DNA of 64,000 nucleotides from an uncultured Eubacteriales bacterium. Its GTDB lineage: Bacteria; Bacillota; Clostridia; Tissierellales; Peptoniphilaceae. Shown piece after piece: positions 33,932-41,657 of this stretch (positions are counted from its first letter, which is position 1; each line of letters opens with the position of its first letter). The notes beneath the pieces are model-generated. The model was not told the DNA's origin. It worked only from the letters and a program-made list of their open reading frames with translations, and did not search any database. The stretch spans positions 62,001-126,000 of the forward strand of contig UQBO01000004.1 of NCBI GenBank assembly GCA_900539225.1. Reading direction: 5' to 3'. Both the position numbers and the translations under genes were made by a program.

Positions 33932-35113
33932 TTAGCAATTTGCATCGCTTGTTATATATCCAGCTTTTGCTAAAACTTCTTTAGCTTTATCTAGGTTCTT
34001 TGTGCTAACCATGATAACTGGTCCTGTACAACCCATACCGCTTTCAGCATAGATGCCTTCTTTCCAAAGTGCTTGAACTGAATCTTCAAGTTCTAGAATA
34101 TCGATACCAGCGATAGCTTCTTCAACAACTTCCTTTGCTGGAGCTGCTACTGCTTCCTTTGGACCGTCATCTTTCTTTTCGTTAGCTTTATTTAATGATG
34201 CTAAAACATCTTTTAAACCAGCTGCATTAGCTGCTTCAAAAGTAGCCTTTGCTACCTTGTGTAAGTTACCTTTAACTAGGCTTGCAGCATATGTTAGTGC
34301 ATTTGCTACAACAGGAACACCAGATGCTCTAGATACTATAAGTATAGTTCTATCGAAGTCTTCACCAATACCAGGTCCATAACCAAAGCCAGCTGCTTCG
34401 TATGATCCACCAGTTGTGAATGAAGAGAACATCTTCATAAGAATGTTACCTGTAAGTGAGTCATTAACTACAACATCGCATGAAGCTTGTAATAAGTCGT
34501 TTCCTCTCATTACATCTCCACCGTCTGCTCTGTGTGACTCAGCAAATTTTATATTAAATCCATTTTCGTTTAATTGTTTAAAAGCTCTTTCAACTTGTCT
34601 TGCTCCATCAACATTTAGTATACCAAGACTTGGATCTTGATTACCTAATGCCTTAGCTACGATTAAACCATAGATACCATTAAGAACCATTGCTTCTACT
34701 CTGTGTGCAGAAGATGTTCCTGTAGTTGTTGCTATAAGCATTTCTTTACCATATCCAGGAGTAATAGCTCTACCTACAGTAGATACTCCGATTGGGAAGT
34801 TATAATGCATAGTAACGCATGCATCTATCTCTCCAGCATCTAGTAGTTCTTCCATCTTCTTATAACCTTGATCTTCATCAGAAACTTCATATTGAGTTAA
34901 CTTTGTTTCTGCCTTAGGTCCGATAAGAACAACTTCTATTGAAGAATCTCTAGATTGAGCAAGTTCTGCAGCTTTAACTAAGTTTTCAGTACCGTGTTCG
35001 CTACCAAAACTTGTTAAGCCAACACGTACTTTTTTACCGAATGAACCAGTTTCTAAACCATCAGCGATGTCATTAAAAACTTGTCCAATCATTTTCTTAA
35101 TGTTGTCTGACAT
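33932..35113 (-). CDS. grdD: Glycine reductase complex component C, alpha subunit
   Basis: 393 residues. GrdD works with GrdC to release acetyl phosphate from the acetyl-enzyme formed with GrdA. The body resembles phosphate acyltransferase/PlsX-type proteins (GLTSFGSEHGTENLVKAAELA, ATTTGTSSAHRVEAMVLNG, VVNDSLTGNILMKMFSS), followed by an Ala/Glu/Lys linker near 305-330 and a C-terminal segment with a conserved cysteine (GMGCTGPVIMV). Last gene of the operon, 10 bases after grdC, with GAGGTGACGAT before its ATG. Confidence 0.96.
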   Translation of the reverse strand: MSDNIKKMIGQVFNDIADGLETGSFGKKVRVGLTSFGSEHGTENLVKAAELAQSRDSSIEVVLIGPKAETKLTQYEVSDEDQGYKKMEELLDAGEIDACVTMHYNFPIGVSTVGRAITPGYGKEMLIATTTGTSSAHRVEAMVLNGIYGLIVAKALGNQDPSLGILNVDGARQVERAFKQLNENGFNIKFAESHRADGGDVMRGNDLLQASCDVVVNDSLTGNILMKMFSSFTTGGSYEAAGFGYGPGIGEDFDRTILIVSRASGVPVVANALTYAASLVKGNLHKVAKATFEAANAAGLKDVLASLNKANEKKDDGPKEAVAAPAKEVVEEAIAGIDILELEDSVQALWKEGIYAESGMGCTGPVIMVSTKNLDKAKEVLAKAGYITSDANC

Positions 35114-35123
35114 ATCGTCACCT

Positions 35124-36665
35124 CTAATTTTCTTCTGTGAATGATTTAGCGAAATCTCTCATTGCATCTGCTACATATTTCTTGATAGTTTCTTCAGATG
35201 CTGCGCTTTCTTCGCTAACCTTTCCTGGGTTCTTTTCGATTACTATAGAAACACCGTCGAATAGGTTTGTCATTCTACCTAAGAATAAGCTTCCCTTACC
35301 AATAATCATAGCTCTTTTTACTGCTCCGCTCTTGATATCATCTATAACAAATCCAAGATAAGGTGCTCCTGAAGGTATATGACCTTGAGTTGGAGCCCAA
35401 CCTTTCATACCATGTTCAACGATAAAATCAGGAAGTGCGGTTCTTTCGATTTCGCCATTCTTTACAGCTAAAGCTCCTATCATCTTAAAGTTAGCTTCAG
35501 GAACGTCACCTGCTCCAGCTGGTCTTGTTATATCTGGATTTTGCATTTCTACTGAATATTTATCTACATCTATGATTTTTAATCCAGCTTTTGTTAGTGG
35601 ATTTGTAACTAAAGAAGTGATAACTGCTTGTGGTGATGAACCAGTGCCAACTGTGTGTCTACCAACTATATCAGTTCTGATTATTGGATGTTCTCCATCG
35701 TTTTGAGAAACAACAAATGCAAATCCTGCAACACAGTCTTCGATTATTGGCATTTCTTTCTTAACATGGTCTCTTCCGTTCATACCAAGTTTAGCACTAG
35801 AACCACCAGCTACAACCATAACATTCTTAAATGTTCCAGCTTGTACTAAAGAAGCTGCAGAAATTAAAGAGTGAGTTGGAGCAGCACAGAAGCCTCTTAC
35901 GTCTGAACCTGATGCGTTAACTAAACCAGTTAATTCTGCTATAGATTTAGCAAAGTTACCGCCACCTCTTTGATTCATATCTCCACATGCTTCTTCTGAA
36001 CATTCAATAACGTATTCAATTGATTCAGGATCAATATTGTTCTTTTCTATACAGTTTAGAGCAGCAAATATACCTGATGCTTTAACAACAAGGTTTTCAA
36101 ACATTACGTGAGCTGATAAGTTTTGATCAACATCATGTGCTCTCTTTACACAACCTACGATTTTGTCTTCGTTCATGATTGCTTCTGCACCATGATCATT
36201 TATTAAACTTTCGATTTCTGATAGCTCAGTTCCTTCGCCTAATCTTTTTATTAAATCTTCTTTAATTAGAGGATGTTCTTCAAATTCTTTTTTAACTTGG
36301 CTAGTGAATTCTGGAGTTAAAAAAACTAACTCAAATACGTCAGCTACCTTCATCATACCAATAAGTTCTGATTGTGGAAGTATTTCACCTTTTTTTCCGT
36401 GTCTGTCTGCGCCATTTAATAAGTTTTCATGCCATGGCTCAGGTACTTCTCTTAATTTTTCAGGAACTTCATTACCTATATAAATTTGGTTAGGTAAATA
36501 GTTAACACAGTCTTCGAAACTTCTTAAATGTTTTGGAACTTCCTTTAGATACTCTGAATCTGGATGTAGAGTTCTTTCTGTTGTTTGTGTAGTTCCATTG
36601 TGGATTACCATATCAGGTGCTTGTAACAATACATAAGCTGCACCCTTTAATACTGAATAATTCAT
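35124..36665 (-). CDS. grdC: Glycine reductase complex component C, beta subunit
   Basis: 513 residues with a ketoacyl-synthase III-like layout (GVKRAHDVDQ omitted; HVMFENLVVKASGIFAALNC, GFCAAPTHSLISAASLVQ with a cysteine in the position of a thiolase nucleophile, and GGSSAKLGMNGRDHVKKEMP). It accepts the carboxymethyl/acetyl group from selenoprotein GrdA. GGAGGTGTATGG precedes the ATG. It is separated from grdB by 120 bases that contain a strong stem-loop. Confidence 0.96.
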   Translation of the reverse strand: MNYSVLKGAAYVLLQAPDMVIHNGTTQTTERTLHPDSEYLKEVPKHLRSFEDCVNYLPNQIYIGNEVPEKLREVPEPWHENLLNGADRHGKKGEILPQSELIGMMKVADVFELVFLTPEFTSQVKKEFEEHPLIKEDLIKRLGEGTELSEIESLINDHGAEAIMNEDKIVGCVKRAHDVDQNLSAHVMFENLVVKASGIFAALNCIEKNNIDPESIEYVIECSEEACGDMNQRGGGNFAKSIAELTGLVNASGSDVRGFCAAPTHSLISAASLVQAGTFKNVMVVAGGSSAKLGMNGRDHVKKEMPIIEDCVAGFAFVVSQNDGEHPIIRTDIVGRHTVGTGSSPQAVITSLVTNPLTKAGLKIIDVDKYSVEMQNPDITRPAGAGDVPEANFKMIGALAVKNGEIERTALPDFIVEHGMKGWAPTQGHIPSGAPYLGFVIDDIKSGAVKRAMIIGKGSLFLGRMTNLFDGVSIVIEKNPGKVSEESAASEETIKKYVADAMRDFAKSFTEEN

Positions 36666-36742
36666 CCATACACCTCCGTAATATTTTTTTATTATGAATT
36701 ATCTATAACATAGCAATACTATGACATAAACTAATTATGTAC

Positions 36743-36766
36743 TTCGCCCTTAATTGAAAGGGCGAA
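36743..36766 (-). other. Intercistronic stem-loop between grdB and grdC
   Basis: Perfect 9-base arms (36743-36751, 36758-36766) around a 6-base loop, GC-rich in an AT-rich gap. No T-run follows on the minus strand, so it is more likely an RNA-stability or processing element than a terminator. Confidence 0.6.
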
Positions 36767-36785
36767 TTATAATTATCTAAAATAA

Positions 36786-38096
36786 TTATTTATCGAAAAC
36801 AGTTTGTCCATCAACTTCAGTTTCTAAAGCATGTAATGCTTTTTCAACTAATTTTCTTCTTAGAGAAACTTCTTCATCATGATCAAGTTTTGGATCTCCA
36901 AGAGGATGTGGAATAGCTATTGTAGGAACTATTCTGTTAGCACCTACTGTTAATGAAATTGGAACTACTGTACACATGTGAACTACAGGGATTCCTGCGC
37001 GTTCAATTTCTTTTACCATTGTTGCACCGCAACGTGTACAAGTACCTCAGGTACTAGTTAATATAACTCCATCAACATGGTTTTCAACTAATTCTTTTGA
37101 GAATTCTGATGCAAATTTCTTAGCGTTTGCAACGGCAGTACCGTTACCAACTGTTGTGAAATAAGCATTATATAGCTTACCAATTTTACCTTCTTTTTCA
37201 AATTCTCTCATGATGTCAAGAGGTAAAACTCTGTTAGGATCTTCGTTTGCATATACTGGGTCGTATCCACCGTGTGCTGTTTGAGCATTTTCACTTGTGA
37301 ACTTATCTACACCAGTAATGTCATATCTTCCGTATTTAGAAGCTGATGATGCTTCAATGTGATCAGGGTTTCCTTTTGCACAAATACCGCCTGATGTTAC
37401 TAAAGCAATAGTTGCATGAGCCATATCTTTTATAGCTGGATTTGGATCAACCCTGTCAAAGTTAGGCATTGGATATTCTGTAACATATTCTTCGCCTTTT
37501 AACTTCTTAAGCATCATGTCTACAGCTCTTCTTGCTCCTCTTTCTTCTGCGAATAAATTGTATCTTACTCCTCTTTCGATGTATCCTTCTTCTGCTGGAG
37601 TACCGATTTCTTCATTCTTAGCTACTTTAAGAGCTAGTGGAGCCATCTTCTTAACAGCGTCAACCATACCAGCCGCACTGTTCTTTGTGCTAACTATATA
37701 TACTGATTTCTTGAACATATCTGCGCCTGGGTTTTCAACATACATACCAGTTACTGCAGGGATGCCAAGTTCATTTTGTACTGCGTCAGTAATTGTAGCA
37801 CAAGCTACACCGTATCTTCCTGCGTTAAATGCAGGTCCTGCGATGAATAGATCAGGTTCATATTTTTTAACCATTTCTAGTATAGCTGATTTTGCTTCTT
37901 CAATGTTTTCTCCGAAATATGAGTCACCACATACTATAGTTGCAACAATTTCAGCTTCTCCTTTGAATTGGCCATTTAAAGCCATTCCAGGACCCATAAC
38001 CTTTTCTTCAACGTAAGGTTTTATATCAGCTTTATCTTCTCCACCTACACCAGCAAAGAATTGGTTAATATAATGAACTACTCTTAATTTACTCAT
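36786..38096 (-). CDS. grdB: Glycine reductase component B gamma subunit, selenoprotein GrdB
   Basis: 436 residues when the in-frame TGA at 37047-37049 is read as selenocysteine (Sec350). The site reads STU-GTCTRCGATMVKEIERAG, the known UxxCxxC motif of GrdB, and the downstream part (VVHMCTVVPISLTVGANRIVP) continues the family without loss. GrdB binds the glycine amino group (with the GrdE-derived pyruvoyl) and passes the carboxymethyl group to GrdA. The second of two adjacent ATGs is chosen because GGGGAG is five bases before it. A small hairpin (GTTGC-GGT-GCAAC) lies 13-26 bases after the UGA and may be the SECIS element. A standard gene caller would split this gene. Confidence 0.96.
37021..37049 (-). 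promoter_or_regulatory. grdB UGA(Sec) codon and candidate SECIS hairpin
   Basis: TGA at 37047-37049, followed by a 5-base stem with a GGT loop at 37021-37033. Position close behind the UGA and the G-containing loop agree with bacterial SECIS elements read by SelB; the fold is by eye only. Confidence 0.6.
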
Positions 38097-38130
38097 CATA
38101 TCTCCCCCCTTTTACTAAAATTTTTGGGCA

Positions 38131-38607
38131 CTATTTATATTGAGTGTACTCATCTCTGATATTTTTGATTTCACTAGTAATAGCATCTACGTCTAATACC
38201 ATTTCCATCATGCCTATTTGTTCGTCATAAACGCCTGCATCAACACTTTCCTTAAATTCAGGTTCTAATGCATGGTATACCTTAAGTCCCAACGAGACTC
38301 CGGCTAAAGGACCAGCCCATGTAGGGTCACCTGCTGTAACAGTTTCAGCTGCTAAGCCTGCTGTTTCAGCTTCTCCTCCACCAAGTAAAACTATGATGTT
38401 TTCTGCACCGTATTTATCTACGGCTTCTTTTACTCTGTTTTGGTTTTCTAGGTCCATAGCGCCTGCAGCTGTTCAGACAAAACACTCAGTAGCTGAGAAT
38501 ACAACTTCTGCTGGAGTTGTCTTAACACACTCTTCCATAGCAGGACCAGGAATACCGTCTCTGTCGCCAATTATAACAACTTTTGAATTTTCATTAAATA
38601 TTGACAT
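38131..38607 (-). CDS. grdA: Glycine reductase selenoprotein A
   Basis: 158 residues counting the in-frame TGA at 38473-38475 as selenocysteine (Sec45). The sequence around it, ATECFVU-TAAGAMDLENQ, is the hallmark CxxU motif of GrdA (also called protein A), and the start at ATG 38607 has GGAGAG upstream. GrdA carries the carboxymethyl group as a selenoether between components B and C and is re-reduced by thioredoxin. Without Sec decoding only the last 108 residues would be annotated. No clear hairpin is visible by eye just behind the UGA. Confidence 0.97.
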
Positions 38608-38650
38608 TCAAAAACTCTCCTTTCCTAATTTGTTATTTTTTTTTTTTTAA

Positions 38651-39937
38651 TTATTTGCCTCTTGCTGTTAAATATCCGAAACCTACTTCAGAAGTAGCTC
38701 CTGTTATAGCTTGGATTTCAACTGTTACTGAGCCGTCTTCCTTTAATGAACCGTCAAATCCACCTGCGATTGTATCGATAAATTCAGGGTGACCTATAAC
38801 TTTGTCCATCTTAGGTAGTTCAATAACTTCGTTAGCGTTACCACCAGTAATAACTGCATCTGCAGCCTTATCAGCGTCTGCTAATGATTGAGAAGCACCG
38901 TCTCTACCAGCGTATTCGTCTGTAATAATTACAGTCTTAACGCCTTGTCCTTCGATTTTCTTACAGTTCATGATTAAGTCTGTATCTGGGTTACCAAAAC
39001 CTTCTTGTGAAACAACAGCTCCATCAAGATCTAGATATCTAGTTAATTTAGCAGTCCAGTTTGAACTTCTTTCCTTATCTGCAAGATAAACGTTTTCGTT
39101 AGTGATAATCATACCAACAAAGTTGATAGTTTTACCGTGTTCTTTGTACAATTCTTTAACAACTGGGTTGTTCATGTGTACATAAGATGGGTTCTTATCG
39201 CATGATGATACGCAGTTACCACTAATTATAGCTCCATCAAAAACTTCAGTTGGGTATAAAATTGTAGGAACTATTTGCTTTGCATCGACACCATAAACGT
39301 ATGTGTCGTGTAGAAGTCCTTGAGATTGTAGCATTTGAACATATGCAACTCTTGGAAGTCCTTTGAACTTTTCAGCACCTTCCATTAAAGGTAGTGTTTC
39401 ATAAACTTCTGTTTCATCTGGAGTCAAGTTTCTTGCTGCTTCAGCTAAGTAAGCTGCAGTCTTGAATCCACAATATCTTAGAGCTTTTTCATGTTCGTGT
39501 TGCTTCAAACCATCAATTGGTTCAGCAATAACTACAATGTTGTTAGTTTTTGAGAATGGTGTATATTGAGCACCTGGTCCTGTCATGTCGACAATACCTT
39601 CTTGGAAACCAACAATTTTACCTGTTGTCATTACTGCACAACCTTTAAGAACGTTTGTTTTACCTGAACCAACTACGTCAACTTTTGAAAGAATTCCAGG
39701 GAATACTCCACCAGGGCCTTCAACTTTAACTCTTGGTTCAACAACATCTTTAACCGGTGTGATTCTAACACTTTCTCCCGGTCTAGCGATTTCTACGTCT
39801 ACGGATTTAATGTGTTCATCTTCCTTGCAAAGATTGATAATGTCTTCTTTATTTACATATAGAACTCCATTTTCTACCTTTGTCTCTTGGCCGAATTGAA
39901 CATCTTTAATAAGCACGTTGCCTATTTCTAGACGCAT
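38651..39937 (-). CDS. grdE: Glycine reductase component B precursor (alpha/beta subunits)
   Basis: 428 residues. GrdE is a proprotein cut in front of an internal cysteine, which becomes the pyruvoyl group that binds glycine. The expected site is present: GAIISGNCVSSCDKNPSYV with Cys242. Both fragments look intact (RVKVEGPGGVFPGIL, YTPFSKTNNIVVIAEP; IITNENVYLADKERSSNW, EEGFGNPD-like block, AITGATSEVGFGYLTARGK). GGGAGGTGAG precedes the ATG. It lies between trxA and grdA. Confidence 0.96.
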   Translation of the reverse strand: MRLEIGNVLIKDVQFGQETKVENGVLYVNKEDIINLCKEDEHIKSVDVEIARPGESVRITPVKDVVEPRVKVEGPGGVFPGILSKVDVVGSGKTNVLKGCAVMTTGKIVGFQEGIVDMTGPGAQYTPFSKTNNIVVIAEPIDGLKQHEHEKALRYCGFKTAAYLAEAARNLTPDETEVYETLPLMEGAEKFKGLPRVAYVQMLQSQGLLHDTYVYGVDAKQIVPTILYPTEVFDGAIISGNCVSSCDKNPSYVHMNNPVVKELYKEHGKTINFVGMIITNENVYLADKERSSNWTAKLTRYLDLDGAVVSQEGFGNPDTDLIMNCKKIEGQGVKTVIITDEYAGRDGASQSLADADKAADAVITGGNANEVIELPKMDKVIGHPEFIDTIAGGFDGSLKEDGSVTVEIQAITGATSEVGFGYLTARGK

Positions 39938-39992
39938 AATCTCACCTCCCTTAAAATTTGAATATATTTAACTATAAAATAGTAAATAAACT

Positions 39993-40307
39993 TTAGTTAT
40001 ATTTTTCTAACATTTCTCTAACTGATTCTTTAGTAGCGTCTTCTTTAACTCTTGAGTCTACTTGAGAACCGTCTTTGTAAATAGCAATTACTGGTAAGCC
40101 CATAACTTTTTCACCAATTGCTAATCTTCTACCTTTTGAAATATCAAATGATGTGAATTTAACGTTTTTAAATTCATCTTCCATTGCGTGGATGTGTGGC
40201 ATTAAAGCCTTGCATGGTTCACATGTAGGACCCCAGAAATCCACTAGTACATAGCCTTCTGCTTGTTTAACTTCTTGTTCAAAATTGTCTTTTGTTACTT
40301 CTAACAT
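39993..40307 (-). CDS. trxA: Glycine-reductase-associated thioredoxin
   Basis: 104 residues, thioredoxin fold. The active site is GPTCEPCKALMP where ordinary thioredoxins have WCGPC, so the redox pair is C-E-P-C with the Trp and Gly shifted. This type is known from glycine reductase operons and reduces the selenium-sulfur bond of GrdA after each turnover. The cis-proline is in MGLPVIAIY. Ribosome site AAGGAGGAATCG. Confidence 0.95.
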   Translation of the reverse strand: MLEVTKDNFEQEVKQAEGYVLVDFWGPTCEPCKALMPHIHAMEDEFKNVKFTSFDISKGRRLAIGEKVMGLPVIAIYKDGSQVDSRVKEDATKESVREMLEKYN

Positions 40308-40351
40308 TACGATTCCTCCTTAAAATTTCTTTACTTTATATACTTAGACTA

Positions 40352-41293
40352 TTAGTCTGCAAAGTTTTCGTTGATATATTTTTCTGCTTGTGTAGCTGCT
40401 ATAGCTCCATCTGCAGTAGCTGTAACAACTTGCCTTAATTCTTTCTTTCTGTTGTCTCCAGCCGCAAATACTCCAGGGATATTTGTGTGCATATTTTCAT
40501 CAGTAACGATGTAGCCGCCTTCCATATCTAGGATGCCTTCAACAATATCGTTCTTTGGAATATATCCTACGAATACGAATAGACCAAATGTTCCGTCGTT
40601 TTCGTCAGCAAATATTTCGCGTTGTTCTTTTGTCTTAGTATCTTCAAGAACTATGCTTGTTAAGATTCCGTCACCTTTTACTTCTACAACGTTAGCGTTC
40701 CAGATGTAGTCAAGTTTTGGATTCTTGTATGCTTTTTCTTTAATACTTTCAGCTGCACGTGCTTCTTCTTTACCTTTTCTGTATACAAGTGTAACCTTTC
40801 TAGCAAATTTAGATAAGTACATAGCTTCTTCGAAAGCTGAATCTCCACCGCCTACTACATAAACTTCCATGTCTTCAAAGAAGTTAGCATCGCAAGTTGC
40901 GCAGTAGCTTACGCCTCTACCTGTAAATTCAACTTCTCCTGGGCAACCAATCTTTCTTGGTGTAGCGCCTGTAGCAACTATAACAGTCTTGCCTTCATAA
41001 GTTTTGTCTTTGCAAACAACTTTTTTAACTTTATCGTTTAATTCTACTTTTTCAACAGTGTCTAAAACGAATTCAGCACCAAAGCTGTCTACTTGATCTT
41101 TCATTCTCTTAATTAGGCTTGGACCTGAAGCTTCTTCAACAGAACCAGGATAGTTAGCAACTTCATCAGTTATAACTATTTGTCCACCAGCTTTTTCCTT
41201 TTCTAGAATAAGAGTTTTAAGTCTTGCTCTTGAAGCGTATAAGCCAGCTGCTAGTCCTGCAGGGCCCCCTCCAATAATAATTACATCATACAT
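40352..41293 (-). CDS. trxB: Thioredoxin reductase
   Basis: 313 residues. FAD site IIGGGPAGLAAGLYASRARLKTLI, active-site disulfide CATCD, NAD(P) site VVGGGDSAFEEAMYLSKFARKVTLVYRKG and GVFAAGDNRKKELRQVVTATADGAIAA. It reduces TrxA using NAD(P)H. First gene after the glycine riboswitch, with AAGGAGG 10 bases before the ATG. Confidence 0.97.
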   Translation of the reverse strand: MYDVIIIGGGPAGLAAGLYASRARLKTLILEKEKAGGQIVITDEVANYPGSVEEASGPSLIKRMKDQVDSFGAEFVLDTVEKVELNDKVKKVVCKDKTYEGKTVIVATGATPRKIGCPGEVEFTGRGVSYCATCDANFFEDMEVYVVGGGDSAFEEAMYLSKFARKVTLVYRKGKEEARAAESIKEKAYKNPKLDYIWNANVVEVKGDGILTSIVLEDTKTKEQREIFADENDGTFGLFVFVGYIPKNDIVEGILDMEGGYIVTDENMHTNIPGVFAAGDNRKKELRQVVTATADGAIAATQAEKYINENFAD

Positions 41294-41345
41294 TAATGAT
41301 ATACCTCCTTATACTACATATTGTTTATTAACAAATTTTCTTATA

Positions 41346-41384
41346 AAATAAAAAAACAGAAAACAAGCCACTCTTGTTCTCTGT
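41346..41384 (-). terminator. Riboswitch-controlled terminator before trxB
   Basis: Stem of 12 base pairs with one G-U pair (arms 41356-41367 and 41373-41384, loop AGTGG on the minus strand) followed by a run of T. Its 5' arm contains the bases that form the closing stem P1 of the second glycine aptamer (41379-41383), so the two structures exclude each other. Confidence 0.85.
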
Positions 41385-41540
41385 CTATAACCTGTGAGAT
41401 TCTCTTAAACAAGATTGCTCCATCGGTGCTATAAGCTTTCCAGAGTACTGTCAAAATGCGGTTCTTTTACCTGAGACTTTTGAATTTAAGTAGTGAGCTT
41501 AAATTCTTTACCCTTCGGTGACATATGTTCTCTCCCGCAT
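41379..41540 (-). ncRNA. Tandem glycine riboswitch (gcvT type)
   Basis: Two glycine aptamers lie in series on the minus strand. Aptamer 1 (41456-41540) is closed by ATGCGG/CCGCAT and contains GGGAGAG, CACCGAAGGG and TCTCAGGTAAAAG. Aptamer 2 (41379-41446) is closed by CTCTG/CAGAG and contains CTGGAAAG, CACCGATGGAGCAA and AATCTCACAGGTTA, slightly off consensus. Glycine binding should hold P1 of aptamer 2 and stop the overlapping terminator from forming, which makes this an ON switch for trxB-trxA-grdEABCD. The rest of the 41294-41657 gap holds the promoter and no gene. Confidence 0.95.
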
Positions 41541-41566
41541 CTGTCTTCCAGTTCTTTACTAATTAC

Positions 41567-41595
41567 ATTATACCACAATTAGTATAATTTTACAA
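41567..41595 (-). promoter_or_regulatory. Promoter of the glycine reductase operon
   Basis: TTGTAA (41590-41595), exactly 17 bases, TATAAT (41567-41572) with a TGn extended -10. Predicted transcript start is near 41560, about 20 bases before the first riboswitch stem. Confidence 0.85.
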
Positions 41596-41657
41596 GCATT
41601 TCTATATTTTAATTTTTTATATCTGAATTAAAACAATTTATGAAGAAAATGACTTAA

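Noticed and set aside
34416..34640. Plus-strand open frames throughout the minus-strand genes
   Set aside because: All lie inside well-supported minus-strand genes and lack ribosome binding sites and recognisable domains; AT-rich Ser/Leu-rich antisense frames are expected here.
37019..37047. grdB as a frameshift or nonsense pseudogene
   Set aside because: The stop is exactly the selenocysteine site of GrdB, and both sides are conserved.
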